Source: CANLBN01 sp034111645
GTDB taxonomy: Bacteria; Pseudomonadota; Gammaproteobacteria; Pseudomonadales; Cellvibrionaceae
NCBI GenBank assembly: GCA_034111645.1
Contig: JAWUWW010000020.1
Span: 6,912 to 70,911 of the forward strand
Direction of reading: 5' to 3'
DNA: 64,000 nt
Of this stretch, positions 45,238 to 54,282 are shown in pieces. The first letter of the stretch is position 1, and the number at the start of each line of letters is the position of its first letter. Below the pieces are notes generated by a model. It did no database searches. It was not told the DNA's origin and saw only the letters and a list, made by a program, of their open reading frames with translations. Both the position numbers and the translations under genes were made by a program.

Positions 45238-46137
45238 CAAAGATTGCCTTATATAATTCCCTTTCAGCGCTAGTAAAACACCTAGCAAAATAAAAACAAG
45301 GCCCATAACAGCCGTTATACTCCAGCTGTAGCCTTCAACAAATGTTGAAATCGTCAATGCTACAATAGGAAACAAAACAGTTGAATAAACAGCTTGATCA
45401 GCGCCGATGCGACCAATCAAACTTAGATAAGCGGTAAAGCCTAAAATCGAGCCTGGAATAGCTAAATATAATAGCGTACCCCAGTAGATTGGACGCGAAT
45501 CCCACACCCAATCAACACCACTCAAAAATACCATTATCAATAACACAAGGGCACCATAAATCATACCGTAGGCTACACTTGTCCAGGGTTGAATTCCGCA
45601 GGCACTGTGCCTAATCGAAATCATATTACCTAACGAGAAACAATAGGTACCTAGTACGGCAAAAGCAATACCTATTAATGAGTCATCATTATATTGGCCC
45701 AAAAATAATTGATCCCAAAACAATAGCATTAAACCTATAACGCCCAAGATACTTGAAAAATAAATGGTCACTGGCGGTCTCTTCTTCCAAATTAACCACT
45801 GATTAAATGCATTAAATATTGTGGCGGCAGCAAATATGACTGAGATAAGGCCACTCACCAAATAAAGACTGGCGGTATAAAAAAATAAATAATTAATTGA
45901 AAATAAACACAGGCCTTGCAATAAAAAGAAAAAATGATCTCTCAGCTGTACTTTTTGTAATTTTCCCAACACATACAATGCAGGTAAAAATAAAACACTA
46001 GCCAATGCAAAACGATAAAATACCGATAGTACTATCGGCACATCACCAGCTTGCCAATGAAGAGCTATCCATGTTGTACCCCAAATAAAAACAACATTGA
46101 TATATAAAAAAATATTTATTCCCATTCGCAACACCAA
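45217..46137 (-). CDS. EamA-family drug/metabolite transporter
   Basis: A 306-residue protein with ten membrane segments in two EamA (DMT) halves: NVVFIWGTTWIALHWQAG and RFALASVLFLPALYV in the first, YGMIYGALVLLIMV and YSTVLFPIVALTISTFVEGYSW in the second. Related proteins export amino acids or metabolites such as cysteine or threonine. Its 3' end overlaps the convergent LysE gene. The substrate is unknown. Confidence 0.88.
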   Translation of the reverse strand: MVLRMGINIFLYINVVFIWGTTWIALHWQAGDVPIVLSVFYRFALASVLFLPALYVLGKLQKVQLRDHFFFLLQGLCLFSINYLFFYTASLYLVSGLISVIFAAATIFNAFNQWLIWKKRPPVTIYFSSILGVIGLMLLFWDQLFLGQYNDDSLIGIAFAVLGTYCFSLGNMISIRHSACGIQPWTSVAYGMIYGALVLLIMVFLSGVDWVWDSRPIYWGTLLYLAIPGSILGFTAYLSLIGRIGADQAVYSTVLFPIVALTISTFVEGYSWSITAVMGLVFILLGVLLALKGNYIRQSLLKINTT

Positions 46138-46434
46138 TATGTGACAATGAAGCCATCAATAATCTTTGTGTGAAACATAATTAAAAACTACTCTTTAATA
46201 AAATAATTTTTAACACAAGCAATTTTTATATCAGTACGTCTTAAATAAAAATTCTTATATTTGCCACTTAGACAAAGATTCGAAAAAAATAATGAGTCGT
46301 TAATTCTAATAGCGAATACGATCAACTCTTAAGAATGATATAATTGCATTAGGTAATTAAATTTATGAGCCCGCTATTTATTATTAGCCGTCTATTAATA
46401 CCCACCAACTATTTAATATGAGTCAACTATTATC
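46138..46434. other. Divergent intergenic region EamA / PhnA-like
   Basis: The 297 AT-rich bases contain a -10-like TATAAT at 46339-46344, about 90 bases before the PhnA-like gene, without a good -35 box. No coding sequence was seen. Confidence 0.4.
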
Positions 46435-46776
46435 ATGAGCCAACTGCCACCTTGCCCATCATGTAAATCTGAATACACTTACCCGGATGGCGATATGTAC
46501 GTATGCCCCGAGTGTGCTCACGAGTGGTATCAAAGCGCTCAAACGATCAGTGATGAGCGAATTATTAAGGATTCTAACGGTGTCATCCTAAATGATGGTG
46601 ACACTGTTATCGTCATCAAAGACTTAAAAATAAAAGGCTCTTCCTCAGTTATTAAAGTAGGTACTAAAGTTAAGAATATTCGTCTCACCGACGGTGCCGA
46701 TGGCCATGATATTAATTGTAAAATTGATGGCTTCGGGATGATGGCATTAAAGTCTGAGAAGGTTAAGAAGGTTTAG
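46435..46776 (+). CDS. PhnA/YjdM-family zinc-ribbon protein
   Basis: A 113-residue soluble protein. The N-terminal zinc ribbon has PPCPSCKSEYTYPDGDMYVCPECAHEWY (two CxxC pairs), followed by a beta-rich domain with GDTVIVIKDLKIKGSSSVIKVGTKVKNIRL, the standard YjdM/PhnA pattern. Although named after phosphonate genes, the family is not a proven phosphonoacetate hydrolase. Its role is not established. The 3' end overlaps the convergent epimerase gene by 14 bases. Confidence 0.93.
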   Translation: MSQLPPCPSCKSEYTYPDGDMYVCPECAHEWYQSAQTISDERIIKDSNGVILNDGDTVIVIKDLKIKGSSSVIKVGTKVKNIRLTDGADGHDINCKIDGFGMMALKSEKVKKV

Positions 46777-47668
46777 TATTGAGAATATTCTCTAGCGCCA
46801 CATTTAATTGCGGATAAGTAAATTCAAAATCATTATCTAATAATTTTTTAGGCACCACCTTCTGGCCCTCTAGCAATAGCTCTGATGCCTCACCAAATAA
46901 CAACATTGCAACAAGCACTGGCATTGGCATTAACATAGGACGATTAAGCATTCTGGCTAAAACACGGGAAAAATGAAAATTATTAACAGGGTATGGTGCA
47001 GTCGCATTAACGGCACCTTCAATGTCTTTAGTCTCAATCAAGAATAATAACAAGGCCACCATATCATCGAGATGAATCCACGAAAACCACTGATTCCCTG
47101 AGGCAATTCGTCCACCCAAACCTAAACTAAATGGCAGCAACATGCGTTTTAAAGCGCCGCCATGCTTAGCAAGTACAACACCTGTTCTTACGCGGCAGAC
47201 TCTTACTCCAAGAGCTTCAGCTGGCTCAGCCGCGCTCTCCCACTCGCGACAGAGTTCACTTGCAAAACATTGACGTGGACTTGCTGTTTCATCTAAGTGA
47301 GTGGCCTCTGGATAATTACCATAATAGCCAATGGCTGAACCACTAATCAGACACTCTGGCTTTTTAGCGCATTTTTTTAACCATTCAATAATATCGTTAG
47401 TAATACCTATTCGGCTTTGTTTGAGTACTTGTTTACGTTTTTTAGTCCAACGCTTATCAATAATTGGCGCTCCCGCTAAATTTATAACGCCATCAACCTC
47501 AAGCCCAGAATCTTTAACTGAACCGATTAAATTAACCGTCCCATTAAACATTTTTTTTGCTTTATCAAAATCGCGTGTTAACAAGGTAATTTGATCACCC
47601 CTTGCTAATAGCTTTTCAACTAAAGGCCGACCAATAAATCCTGTGCCACCGGTTACTAAAAAATGCAT
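46763..47668 (-). CDS. TIGR01777-family NAD-dependent epimerase (YfcH-like)
   Basis: A 301-residue Rossmann-fold protein of the extended SDR superfamily. The nucleotide motif is VTGGTGFIGRPLVEKLL at the N-terminus. GVINLAGAPIIDKRWTKKRK, SGSAIGYYGNYPEATH, CREWESAAEPAEALGVRVCRVRTGVVL and the C-terminal DUF1731 domain (NRPMLMPMPVLVAMLLFGEASELLLEGQKVVPKKL) are all typical of YfcH/TIGR01777. I chose ATG 47668, which has a strong AAGGA ribosome-binding site at the right distance; upstream in-frame codons start at 47701. The substrate is not known. Confidence 0.93.
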   Translation of the reverse strand: MHFLVTGGTGFIGRPLVEKLLARGDQITLLTRDFDKAKKMFNGTVNLIGSVKDSGLEVDGVINLAGAPIIDKRWTKKRKQVLKQSRIGITNDIIEWLKKCAKKPECLISGSAIGYYGNYPEATHLDETASPRQCFASELCREWESAAEPAEALGVRVCRVRTGVVLAKHGGALKRMLLPFSLGLGGRIASGNQWFSWIHLDDMVALLLFLIETKDIEGAVNATAPYPVNNFHFSRVLARMLNRPMLMPMPVLVAMLLFGEASELLLEGQKVVPKKLLDNDFEFTYPQLNVALENILNTKPS

Positions 47669-47732
47669 ATATTTCCTTAAAATAATAGTTCTTATACTCA
47701 AACTTTTACGATGAGCCTTAAATAATCATTCA

Positions 47733-48773
47733 CTATGATCTGTGGCGAAAGAGAAAAGCAGCGCCTCTAACACCGGATGAATCGCCATACTTCGCTTTTT
47801 CTAGTCTTGTAATTGATTGTGTCGAGAATATATATTTGAGCCACCGCTTAGGTACCTCTCTATAAAGCTCATCAATATTACTCATTCCACCCCCAAGCAC
47901 AATAACTTCGGGGTCAATAACATTGATGACTTGCGCCAAGCTTTTTGCAACGCGCTCATAATAACGATTAAGTACGGCAAGTGCTTCTGTTTTTCCACTT
48001 TTGGCCAAGCTAATAATCTCTGGTGCCGACAATTGATGCTTGTAAAGTCGCTCATAGTCATTCATGAAACCCGTACCGGATATCCAAGACTCTACGCAAC
48101 CACGCTTACCGCAATAACATAAGGGACCCGGATATTCACAAGCATCAATACTGTCAACTTGATGGAAAATAGATTCTTTATGAGCGTAAATTGACGATGG
48201 CTTGACCTTGTTTTTATCAACACCATCAAAATGGTCCAACAAAATTGACTGTTCTGCTTCATGTGAATGCGATGCAAAAAAAGTAGGAAATGGTAATGGA
48301 TTATGACCCCATTCGCCGCCTAAGCCATTAGCACCAACAACTAAGGCTTCATTAATGCATAAACCTCCACCACAACCCGTACCCAAAATAACACCGAAAA
48401 CAGATTTTGAATCAATGCCCGCACCATCGGTAGACTCGGATAATACGAAGCAGTTGGCATCGTTTTCAACGTCTATCTCACGGGATAATAAATGCTCAAT
48501 ATCCTTCTTAAAAGACTCACCATTGATCCAAGTAGAGTTGGAGTTTTGTACCTTTTGACTCTTTGAACAAATAGAGCCAGGAATACCGATACCAATTGTT
48601 TGAGCACGCCCAAATTTTACTTCTGCCTCGACAACTAAACTATTAATCGCCGCTAAGGTAATTTTATAGCTTCCTTTAGGTGCAGCTATACGCTGTCGGT
48701 AAAGTTCATCACCGTTACTTTCTATGACGATAATTTCTATTTTGCTACCGCCAACATCTATTCCAATATGCAA
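47733..48773 (-). CDS. ROK-family sugar kinase (Mak/NagK-like) with insertion
   Basis: A 346-residue sugar kinase of the ROK family, similar to E. coli Mak (fructo/mannokinase). The ATP motif GIDVGGSKIEIIVIE is at 4-18, the catalytic aspartate is D105 in VENDANCF, the substrate motif GGEWGHNPLP is at 152-161, and zinc ligands are in CYCGKRGC (C219, C221, C226). Relatives have about ten residues between HNPLP and CYCG, but here there are about 57, an insert of some 44 residues (162-212) rich in Ser, His, Asp and Lys. All catalytic motifs are intact, so the enzyme may still work. It is separated by 5 bases from the esterase gene on the same strand. Confidence 0.9.
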   Translation of the reverse strand: MHIGIDVGGSKIEIIVIESNGDELYRQRIAAPKGSYKITLAAINSLVVEAEVKFGRAQTIGIGIPGSICSKSQKVQNSNSTWINGESFKKDIEHLLSREIDVENDANCFVLSESTDGAGIDSKSVFGVILGTGCGGGLCINEALVVGANGLGGEWGHNPLPFPTFFASHSHEAEQSILLDHFDGVDKNKVKPSSIYAHKESIFHQVDSIDACEYPGPLCYCGKRGCVESWISGTGFMNDYERLYKHQLSAPEIISLAKSGKTEALAVLNRYYERVAKSLAQVINVIDPEVIVLGGGMSNIDELYREVPKRWLKYIFSTQSITRLEKAKYGDSSGVRGAAFLFRHRS

Positions 48774-48778
48774 AAGAA

Positions 48779-49723
48779 TTAACCTTCACCGCGTCGTGAT
48801 AAGAAGCGCCTTACAAGCCCTGCAAAAATTTCTGGTTTTTCTGCGTGCAACCAATGCTCTGTATTATTAATCACTTTCACAGACGCATTGGGGAATAATG
48901 CCAATATAGTCTGCTTATGCTCGGGCAAAATATAGTTGGAGTTTTCACCTTTTATAAATAAAACAGGATTATTAAAAGGCTCAAAGCTAGTGGTATTGGC
49001 ACCAATAAAATTATTATAACCAGCCTCTAAAGCGTCGAGATTAATTCGCCAACGCCAATTAGCTATCGAGCCTTCACTTTTTTTAGCTGTAGCTAAGATA
49101 TTATCTGTATTTTTTTCTAAATTTTTAAGTAAAAAGCTGCGTGTGGATGCAAGTCCAACATAAGGCGCCATCAACGCATCAGCTTCGGCTCGGTTTTTAA
49201 TGGTCTTTAAATCAACAGCTCGAAAAGCTGCAAAAACATCATCGTGTCGTCTGGGATAGCTAACGGGAGCAATGTCAGCAATAATTAATCGATTAACACG
49301 TTGCGGGTGGCGCAGAGCAAGCTCCATACAGACCTTTCCACCTAAAGAATGTCCTAACAGATCAACGCAATCTAAACCAAGATAATCCATCCAGTTGAGC
49401 ATTGCTGCTGCCATTGAATGCAATGATGTCTCGCTAGTGTGTTCTGAGCGACCATGATTAGGCAAGTCGATGGCATAGATTGGAAACTCATCTTTTAATA
49501 GGCGTGTAATCATGCCTAGGTTTTCAATTGAACCGAATAGACCATGCACAAATACAATAGGGGTAGACTCAGGATTAGATATGGAATTAGAAGCGGGACT
49601 AGATGTTGAACTCAACCCCGAGGCTATCTCTGATTCTGGATCTGATATTGAATCTGATACTGACCAATGGCGATGGAATATAGAAGAAGACACTTCCATT
49701 TCATACTCTACATATTTGAACAA
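48779..49723 (-). CDS. Alpha/beta-hydrolase (YbfF-like esterase)
   Basis: A 314-residue alpha/beta hydrolase resembling E. coli YbfF. The oxyanion segment is FVHGLFGSIENLG at 58-70, the nucleophile S126 is in LLGHSLGGK, IADIAPVSYPRRHDD follows, and the catalytic histidine is in NNTEHWLHAEKPE. Between the short N-terminal strand and the fold, residues about 21-54 form a Ser/Asp/Glu/Pro-rich low-complexity stretch not found in YbfF. The DNA there repeats gatt/gaat-type codons. The start could be ATG 49723 or ATG 49699. It is likely co-transcribed with the ROK kinase. The substrate is unknown; YbfF prefers acyl-CoA and short esters. Confidence 0.88.
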   Translation of the reverse strand: MFKYVEYEMEVSSSIFHRHWSVSDSISDPESEIASGLSSTSSPASNSISNPESTPIVFVHGLFGSIENLGMITRLLKDEFPIYAIDLPNHGRSEHTSETSLHSMAAAMLNWMDYLGLDCVDLLGHSLGGKVCMELALRHPQRVNRLIIADIAPVSYPRRHDDVFAAFRAVDLKTIKNRAEADALMAPYVGLASTRSFLLKNLEKNTDNILATAKKSEGSIANWRWRINLDALEAGYNNFIGANTTSFEPFNNPVLFIKGENSNYILPEHKQTILALFPNASVKVINNTEHWLHAEKPEIFAGLVRRFLSRRGEG

Positions 49724-49781
49724 ACAGCTTGATTAATAGCTTTATAGATTGAAGGCTCAACAGTAAATTCATCTTCAGAAT

Positions 49782-50123
49782 TTAAGCATCTGGTCTTGGT
49801 TTAGGAGGCAGTCGATTAGCGCCAGGAAAACTGGCTACATTATCTGTGGTTTTGATTTCTCTAATTTTGCCCTCGCCTTCACGCTCGACTTCATCGATAC
49901 GAATAATAGCCTGCATCGGTATAAATGAACGTTTTACGCCCGCGAATTCAAGTTTAAGCTTTTCTTCACCCGGATTAACAATCAAATTAGTGCTTTTACC
50001 AAAAACAAATTCTTCAGCCTCGATAAAGCCATACATCTCACTTTGATATATATCTTTGGCGTAAATCTCGTAAATTTCACTTTGATTATAAAAAATTATT
50101 TTGTAAACGGGCTTATTTGACAT
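49782..50123 (-). CDS. DUF1820 family protein
   Basis: A 113-residue protein of the DUF1820 family: KPVYKIIFYNQSEIYEIYAKDIYQSEMYGFIEAEEFVFG and LIVNPGEEKLKLEFAGVKRSFIPMQAIIRIDEVE fit the family closely, and the C-terminal Pro/Arg tail is typical. The family is found beside miaB in Pseudomonas-like genomes, as here (divergent). Its function is unknown; it has no signal peptide. RNA-related work is a reasonable guess from the Sm-like beta pattern, but no more. Confidence 0.93.
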   Translation of the reverse strand: MSNKPVYKIIFYNQSEIYEIYAKDIYQSEMYGFIEAEEFVFGKSTNLIVNPGEEKLKLEFAGVKRSFIPMQAIIRIDEVEREGEGKIREIKTTDNVASFPGANRLPPKPRPDA

Positions 50124-50412
50124 AACACACTCTGTTAAAAGACAACTCTGTTAAATATGATGTCATTAGGACAAAAAACAAGGCACAACTATTACCTACA
50201 CACATAATTATACGCCAGATTGTACATCTATTCTTGTCGGTAATCACAGCGAGTAATCATAACGATAATAATCCCTAGCTTTCACAAGATAGTTGATACT
50301 GATAAAACTTTAATGTAAGACTATAAACATAGTGTATATATGAATCGATCAGATGTAAGCTTGAAATTAAAGTCATCACTATTATCGCCTACATTCTTCT
50401 AATTCCTTAGAT

Positions 50413-50449
50413 TCGGGTGGACTTAGGTCAAGGCGCTAAGCCCAAGCCC
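50413..50449. repeat. GC-rich hairpin in AT-rich spacer
   Basis: The left arm CGGGTGGACTTAG (50413-50425) pairs with CTAAGCCCAAGCCCG (50435-50449), giving twelve base pairs with one mismatch and a two-base bulge around a 9-base loop. It stands out from the AT-rich surroundings. It could be a terminator, part of a small RNA or leader, or the remnant of an old repeat. Confidence 0.45.
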
Positions 50450-50537
50450 GCCTGATGTGGTTAGTTTTTCTGATGCTGAAATGTCTACAGGCTTCATAAA
50501 TTAAGCTTTTAACTCAGGCATTAAGATAATGGTTTGA

Positions 50538-50572
50538 GCTGAGATATTAAGCTTTTTACGATACATCTCAGC
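50538..50572. repeat. Inverted repeat before miaB
   Basis: GCTGAGAT (50538-50545) and ATCTCAGC (50565-50572) form perfect 8-base arms separated by 19 bases. It lies about 170 bases before the miaB start and could be an operator or a leader hairpin. Confidence 0.4.
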
Positions 50573-50740
50573 CTATAATCTATAATGCATTTCATAATAG
50601 ATTCACCAAATGCTATAAATATTTACAAACTCCCTCTATAATCATCTCTATTCATCTTTACCCTAATTTGTTGTGTAACAAATGACTTTACTGGCAACTC
50701 ATTCAAACTATCTCAGGCAAGCAGCCACCTTAAAAAAACT

Positions 50741-52105
50741 ATGACTGAAACAGCAACGCACAAAAAATTGTATATAAAAACTCACGGCTGCCAGATGAAT
50801 GAATATGATTCATCGCGCATGAAGGATTTATTGGGTGAATCACATAACATGATCGTCACCGACGACCCTGAAGAAGCCGATGTACTATTAGTTAATACCT
50901 GCTCTATTCGTGAAAAAGCACAAGAGAAACTGTTCCATCAGCTAGGTCGCTGGAAAAACTTAAAGAAAAAGAACCCTAATCTTATTATTGGAGTAGGTGG
51001 CTGCGTTGCCAGCCAAGAGGGCGCTGCAATTGCCGAGCGCGCTCCATTTGTCGACCTTATTTTTGGCCCACAAACTCTTCATCGTCTACCAGAAATGATG
51101 GATACACCAAAAGGCAACGGTGTTGTAATCGTTGATATTAGTTTTCCTGAAATTGAAAAATTTGACCATCTTCCTCAGCCAGAGGCCGATGGCGCCTCTG
51201 CATTTGTCTCTATTATGGAAGGCTGTTCAAAATATTGTAGTTTTTGCGTCGTACCCTATACTCGTGGTGAAGAAGTTAGTCGACCAGTAACTGACGTATT
51301 GGCTGAGATTGCCCACCTTGCTAATCAAAACGTGCGCGAAATTAATTTGCTAGGTCAGAATGTCAACGCTTATCGCGCTGCCACAGATGATGGCCAAACA
51401 GTCGATTTAGCAGAGTTAATTAACTATGTTGCAGCTATTGATGGCATCGATCGAATTCGCTACACCACCTCGCATCCTGTCGAATTCTCAGATAGCCTAA
51501 TTGATGCTTATGCAAATGTTCCTGAACTGGTCAGTCATATTCATTTACCGGTTCAAAGCGGTTCAGATCGCATTTTAATGGCAATGAAACGCGGACATAC
51601 TGTACTCGAATATAAGTCTAAACTACGTCGATTGAAAAAAATACGTCCTGATATTAGCTTCTCTTCCGATTTTATTATTGGCTTTCCAGGCGAGACAGAT
51701 AAAGACTTCGAAGCTACTATGAAGCTAATTCAAGAAATGGATTTCGATATGTCATTTAGCTTTATCTATAGTGCCCGACCCGGCACTCCAGCGGCTGACT
51801 TGCCCGATGAAATTTCAGATGACGTCAAAAAACAACGCCTTAAAATTTTACAAGATAGAATTACTCAACAGTCTCAAGCAATTAGTCGGCGCATGGTTGG
51901 GAATACAGAACGCGTACTTGTTTCGGGTTATTCTAAAAAGGATCCCGGACAACTATCTGGACGTACAGAGAATAATCGTGTCGTTAACTTTCGCAGCGAT
52001 AATGTCGAGCTGATTGGTAAATTTGCTGATATTTTAATTGGGGAAGCACTACCTAATTCGCTCAGAGGTGAATTAATATCGAGCGAGTTAGACCATAAAT
52101 ATTAG
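50741..52105 (+). CDS. miaB: tRNA-2-methylthio-N6-dimethylallyladenosine synthase
   Basis: MiaB adds the 2-methylthio group to i6A37 of tRNAs reading UNN codons. The 454-residue protein has the UPF0004 cluster cysteines C17, C54 and C88 (HGCQMNEYD, NTCSIREKA, GGCVAS), the radical SAM triad C162, C166 and C169 in CSKYCSFC, and a C-terminal TRAM domain (about 385-450). All residues needed for activity are present. It starts the plus-strand group that continues with phoH and ybeY, the arrangement found in most gammaproteobacteria. Confidence 0.97.
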   Translation: MTETATHKKLYIKTHGCQMNEYDSSRMKDLLGESHNMIVTDDPEEADVLLVNTCSIREKAQEKLFHQLGRWKNLKKKNPNLIIGVGGCVASQEGAAIAERAPFVDLIFGPQTLHRLPEMMDTPKGNGVVIVDISFPEIEKFDHLPQPEADGASAFVSIMEGCSKYCSFCVVPYTRGEEVSRPVTDVLAEIAHLANQNVREINLLGQNVNAYRAATDDGQTVDLAELINYVAAIDGIDRIRYTTSHPVEFSDSLIDAYANVPELVSHIHLPVQSGSDRILMAMKRGHTVLEYKSKLRRLKKIRPDISFSSDFIIGFPGETDKDFEATMKLIQEMDFDMSFSFIYSARPGTPAADLPDEISDDVKKQRLKILQDRITQQSQAISRRMVGNTERVLVSGYSKKDPGQLSGRTENNRVVNFRSDNVELIGKFADILIGEALPNSLRGELISSELDHKY

Positions 52106-52172
52106 ACAACATTTTTGTCAAACAATACCACCATACAAGACCACATACAAAATAAAGGATAAAATAACCGCA

Positions 52173-53201
52173 TTGACTAATACTAAATCAAAAAAAATTG
52201 CCCCTAAATCTAAAGATTATGAATTAACACTTCGTATCGACTCCCTCTCTTCGAAAGATTTGGCCAATCTTTGTGGTCAATTTCAATCGCATCTTCAACA
52301 AATTGAACAGCGCTTACAGGTAAATATTTTAAATCGCGGTAGCGATTTTATGATCAGTGGCGAACAACAATGTGTAGAAGCCGCGGACAATATTTTGCAA
52401 GTACTAAGAGATGAGATAAATAAAGGTGATGAGGTTCTACCCGATGATGTGCATTTATTAATTCAACAATATCATCCCGATAATCAACAAGGTGATAGCT
52501 CTCAAAATGAGGGGGCTACCAGCACTCATAAAAAAACTGATTCTCTGCTGACACTTCGCACCAAGAAAGGCACAGTTAAACCACGCGGTCAAAATCAGCA
52601 AAAATATGTGCGTGCAGTCCTTACCAATGATATAAATTTTGGCATTGGTCCTGCGGGCACGGGCAAAACTTATTTAGCAGTAGCGTGTGCCGTACAAGCT
52701 ATTTTAAACGACGAGATAGAACGAATTTTATTAGTTAGACCTGCGGTTGAAGCGGGTGAAAAGTTAGGTTTTTTACCCGGAGATCTTTCTCAAAAAGTAG
52801 ATCCTTATCTACGACCACTCTACGATGCACTCTATGAAATGCTTGGTTTTGAAACCGTAGATAAGTTAATTGAGCGCAATGTTATAGAAGTCGCACCACT
52901 AGCTTATATGCGCGGACGTACCTTAAATAATGCTTTTGTTATTTTAGATGAAAGTCAAAATACTACACGCGAACAAATGAAAATGTTTTTAACGCGTATT
53001 GGTTTTGGCACAACAGCCGTCATTAATGGTGACCCGACACAAATCGATTTACCTCGCGGACAACCCTCGGGTCTCAAGCATGCGGCCGAGGTTTTAGAAG
53101 GCGTCGAAGGTATTAGCTTTACTCACTTTACGTCAAAAGATGTTGTTCGCCATCCACTAGTTCAAAAGATTGTCGATGCCTATGAAAGATCTGAGGCATG
53201 A
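52173..53201 (+). CDS. ybeZ: PhoH-like ATPase
   Basis: A cytoplasmic PhoH-family ATPase of 342 residues, linked in other bacteria to ribosome and 16S rRNA maturation together with YbeY. An N-terminal KH-like region (about 20-90) is followed by Walker A GPAGTGKT at 159-166, Walker B in AFVILDESQNTT (about 253-264) and NGDPTQIDLPRG. The start is TTG 52173: no ATG gives the expected N-terminus, and an aaagg site lies about 15 bases before it, slightly far. Its stop overlaps the ybeY start by four bases, so the two are translationally coupled. Confidence 0.94.
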   Translation: MTNTKSKKIAPKSKDYELTLRIDSLSSKDLANLCGQFQSHLQQIEQRLQVNILNRGSDFMISGEQQCVEAADNILQVLRDEINKGDEVLPDDVHLLIQQYHPDNQQGDSSQNEGATSTHKKTDSLLTLRTKKGTVKPRGQNQQKYVRAVLTNDINFGIGPAGTGKTYLAVACAVQAILNDEIERILLVRPAVEAGEKLGFLPGDLSQKVDPYLRPLYDALYEMLGFETVDKLIERNVIEVAPLAYMRGRTLNNAFVILDESQNTTREQMKMFLTRIGFGTTAVINGDPTQIDLPRGQPSGLKHAAEVLEGVEGISFTHFTSKDVVRHPLVQKIVDAYERSEA

Positions 53202-53662
53202 GTGTAGATGAATCAACAATAGCTCAAGTAGATGTTCAAAATGCCTCTGACGCTAAATTCATTCCCACTCAAGAAAGTTTTTTTGAGTGGGTCACGATCG
53301 CTACCCGCGAGAAAAAACCCAACGCCGAAGTCAGTATCCGAATCGTCGACAAGATCGAGAGCCAGTCACTCAATAAACAATATAGAAACATAGATAAGCC
53401 TACTAATGTTTTATCTTTTCCTGCTGAATTTCCTAAGGGTGTCGATATTCCTTTTTTAGGTGATATCGTTATTTGCGCCCCTATTGTCGAGGCTGAAGCT
53501 AAAATACAAAATAAATTGATAGCAGCTCACTGGGCACATATGACTATTCACGGAGTGCTTCATCTTCTTGGTTACGATCATATTGAGAATGACGAAGCAG
53601 AAATCATGGAAGCACTAGAGGTCAAATATCTTGCGCAACTAGACATTTCATCGCCTTATTAA
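53198..53662 (+). CDS. ybeY: Endoribonuclease YbeY
   Basis: YbeY is a zinc-dependent RNase needed for 16S rRNA 3'-end processing and ribosome quality control. The 154-residue protein carries the metal motif H118-GVL-H122-LLGYD-H128, conserved NKQYRNIDKPTNVLSFP (59-75) and LGDIVIC (88-94). The N-terminus is about 12 residues different from the E. coli protein, within the range for the family. It overlaps phoH by four bases. Confidence 0.96.
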   Translation: MSVDESTIAQVDVQNASDAKFIPTQESFFEWVTIATREKKPNAEVSIRIVDKIESQSLNKQYRNIDKPTNVLSFPAEFPKGVDIPFLGDIVICAPIVEAEAKIQNKLIAAHWAHMTIHGVLHLLGYDHIENDEAEIMEALEVKYLAQLDISSPY

Positions 53663-53808
53663 AAACCTTCTAACTTCAGCAGCAGAAAATTTTAGAATAC
53701 TATTTAGCGCGCTATCCACTCAAATTTTCTTCACCTCAGCTCCGCACCTCATTTAAAGGCAGAGCTGACACAATCAATTAAGTAATTTTCGCAGCCAGCA
53801 TTTTATTA

Positions 53809-54282
53809 TTAAAGACCTAAATCTGATAGACCTGGATGATCATCTGGTCGTCTACCTTGTGGCCAGTGAAATTTTCTATCTGACTCTGCTATTGGCATAT
53901 CATTAATAGAGGCAAAGCGATTACGCATAAGACCGTCTTCATTAAATTCCCAATTTTCATTGCCATAAGAGCGAAACCAATTGCCACTATCATCATGCCA
54001 TTCATAGGCATAGCGAACCGCAATGTGATTATCGGTAAATGCCCACAACTCTTTGATGAGCCGGTAGTCTAACTCTTTAGACCATTTTGCCTCCAAAAAG
54101 GCTTGAGCTTGTTCTCGATTAGTAACAAATGTTGTGCGGTTACGCCATTTTGTATCAGTGCTATAGGCTAGGGCTACTTTAGCAGCATTATGAGAATTCC
54201 ATCCATCTTCAGCAAGGCGTACTTTTTGAATAGCCGTTTCTAAACTAAAAGGTGGTAATGGTGGTCTTGTGCTGGTTGTCAT
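53809..54282 (-). CDS. DUF1348 (SnoaL/NTF2-like) family protein
   Basis: A 157-residue protein of the DUF1348 family, an NTF2-like fold. ALAYSTDTKWRNRTTFVTNREQAQAFLEAKW and RYAYEWHDDSGNWFRSYGNENWEFNEDGLM with MRNRFASINDMPI are characteristic. The function is unknown. It interrupts the otherwise continuous plus-strand ybeY-corC block in the opposite direction and is flanked by 623 bases without genes, so it looks inserted relative to the usual ybeY-corC junction. Confidence 0.93.
   Translation of the reverse strand: MTTSTRPPLPPFSLETAIQKVRLAEDGWNSHNAAKVALAYSTDTKWRNRTTFVTNREQAQAFLEAKWSKELDYRLIKELWAFTDNHIAVRYAYEWHDDSGNWFRSYGNENWEFNEDGLMRNRFASINDMPIAESDRKFHWPQGRRPDDHPGLSDLGL

Larger units (their letters stand above)
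50124..50740. other. Divergent intergenic region DUF1820 / miaB with hairpins
   Basis: These 617 bases hold no recognised gene. Two structured elements are listed separately: a GC-rich hairpin at 50413-50449 and an 8-base inverted repeat at 50538-50572. A DNA repeat ATTAAGCTTTT occurs at about 50503 and 50547. The region is longer than needed for two promoters, so it may carry a small RNA or leader; this is inference. Confidence 0.5.
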
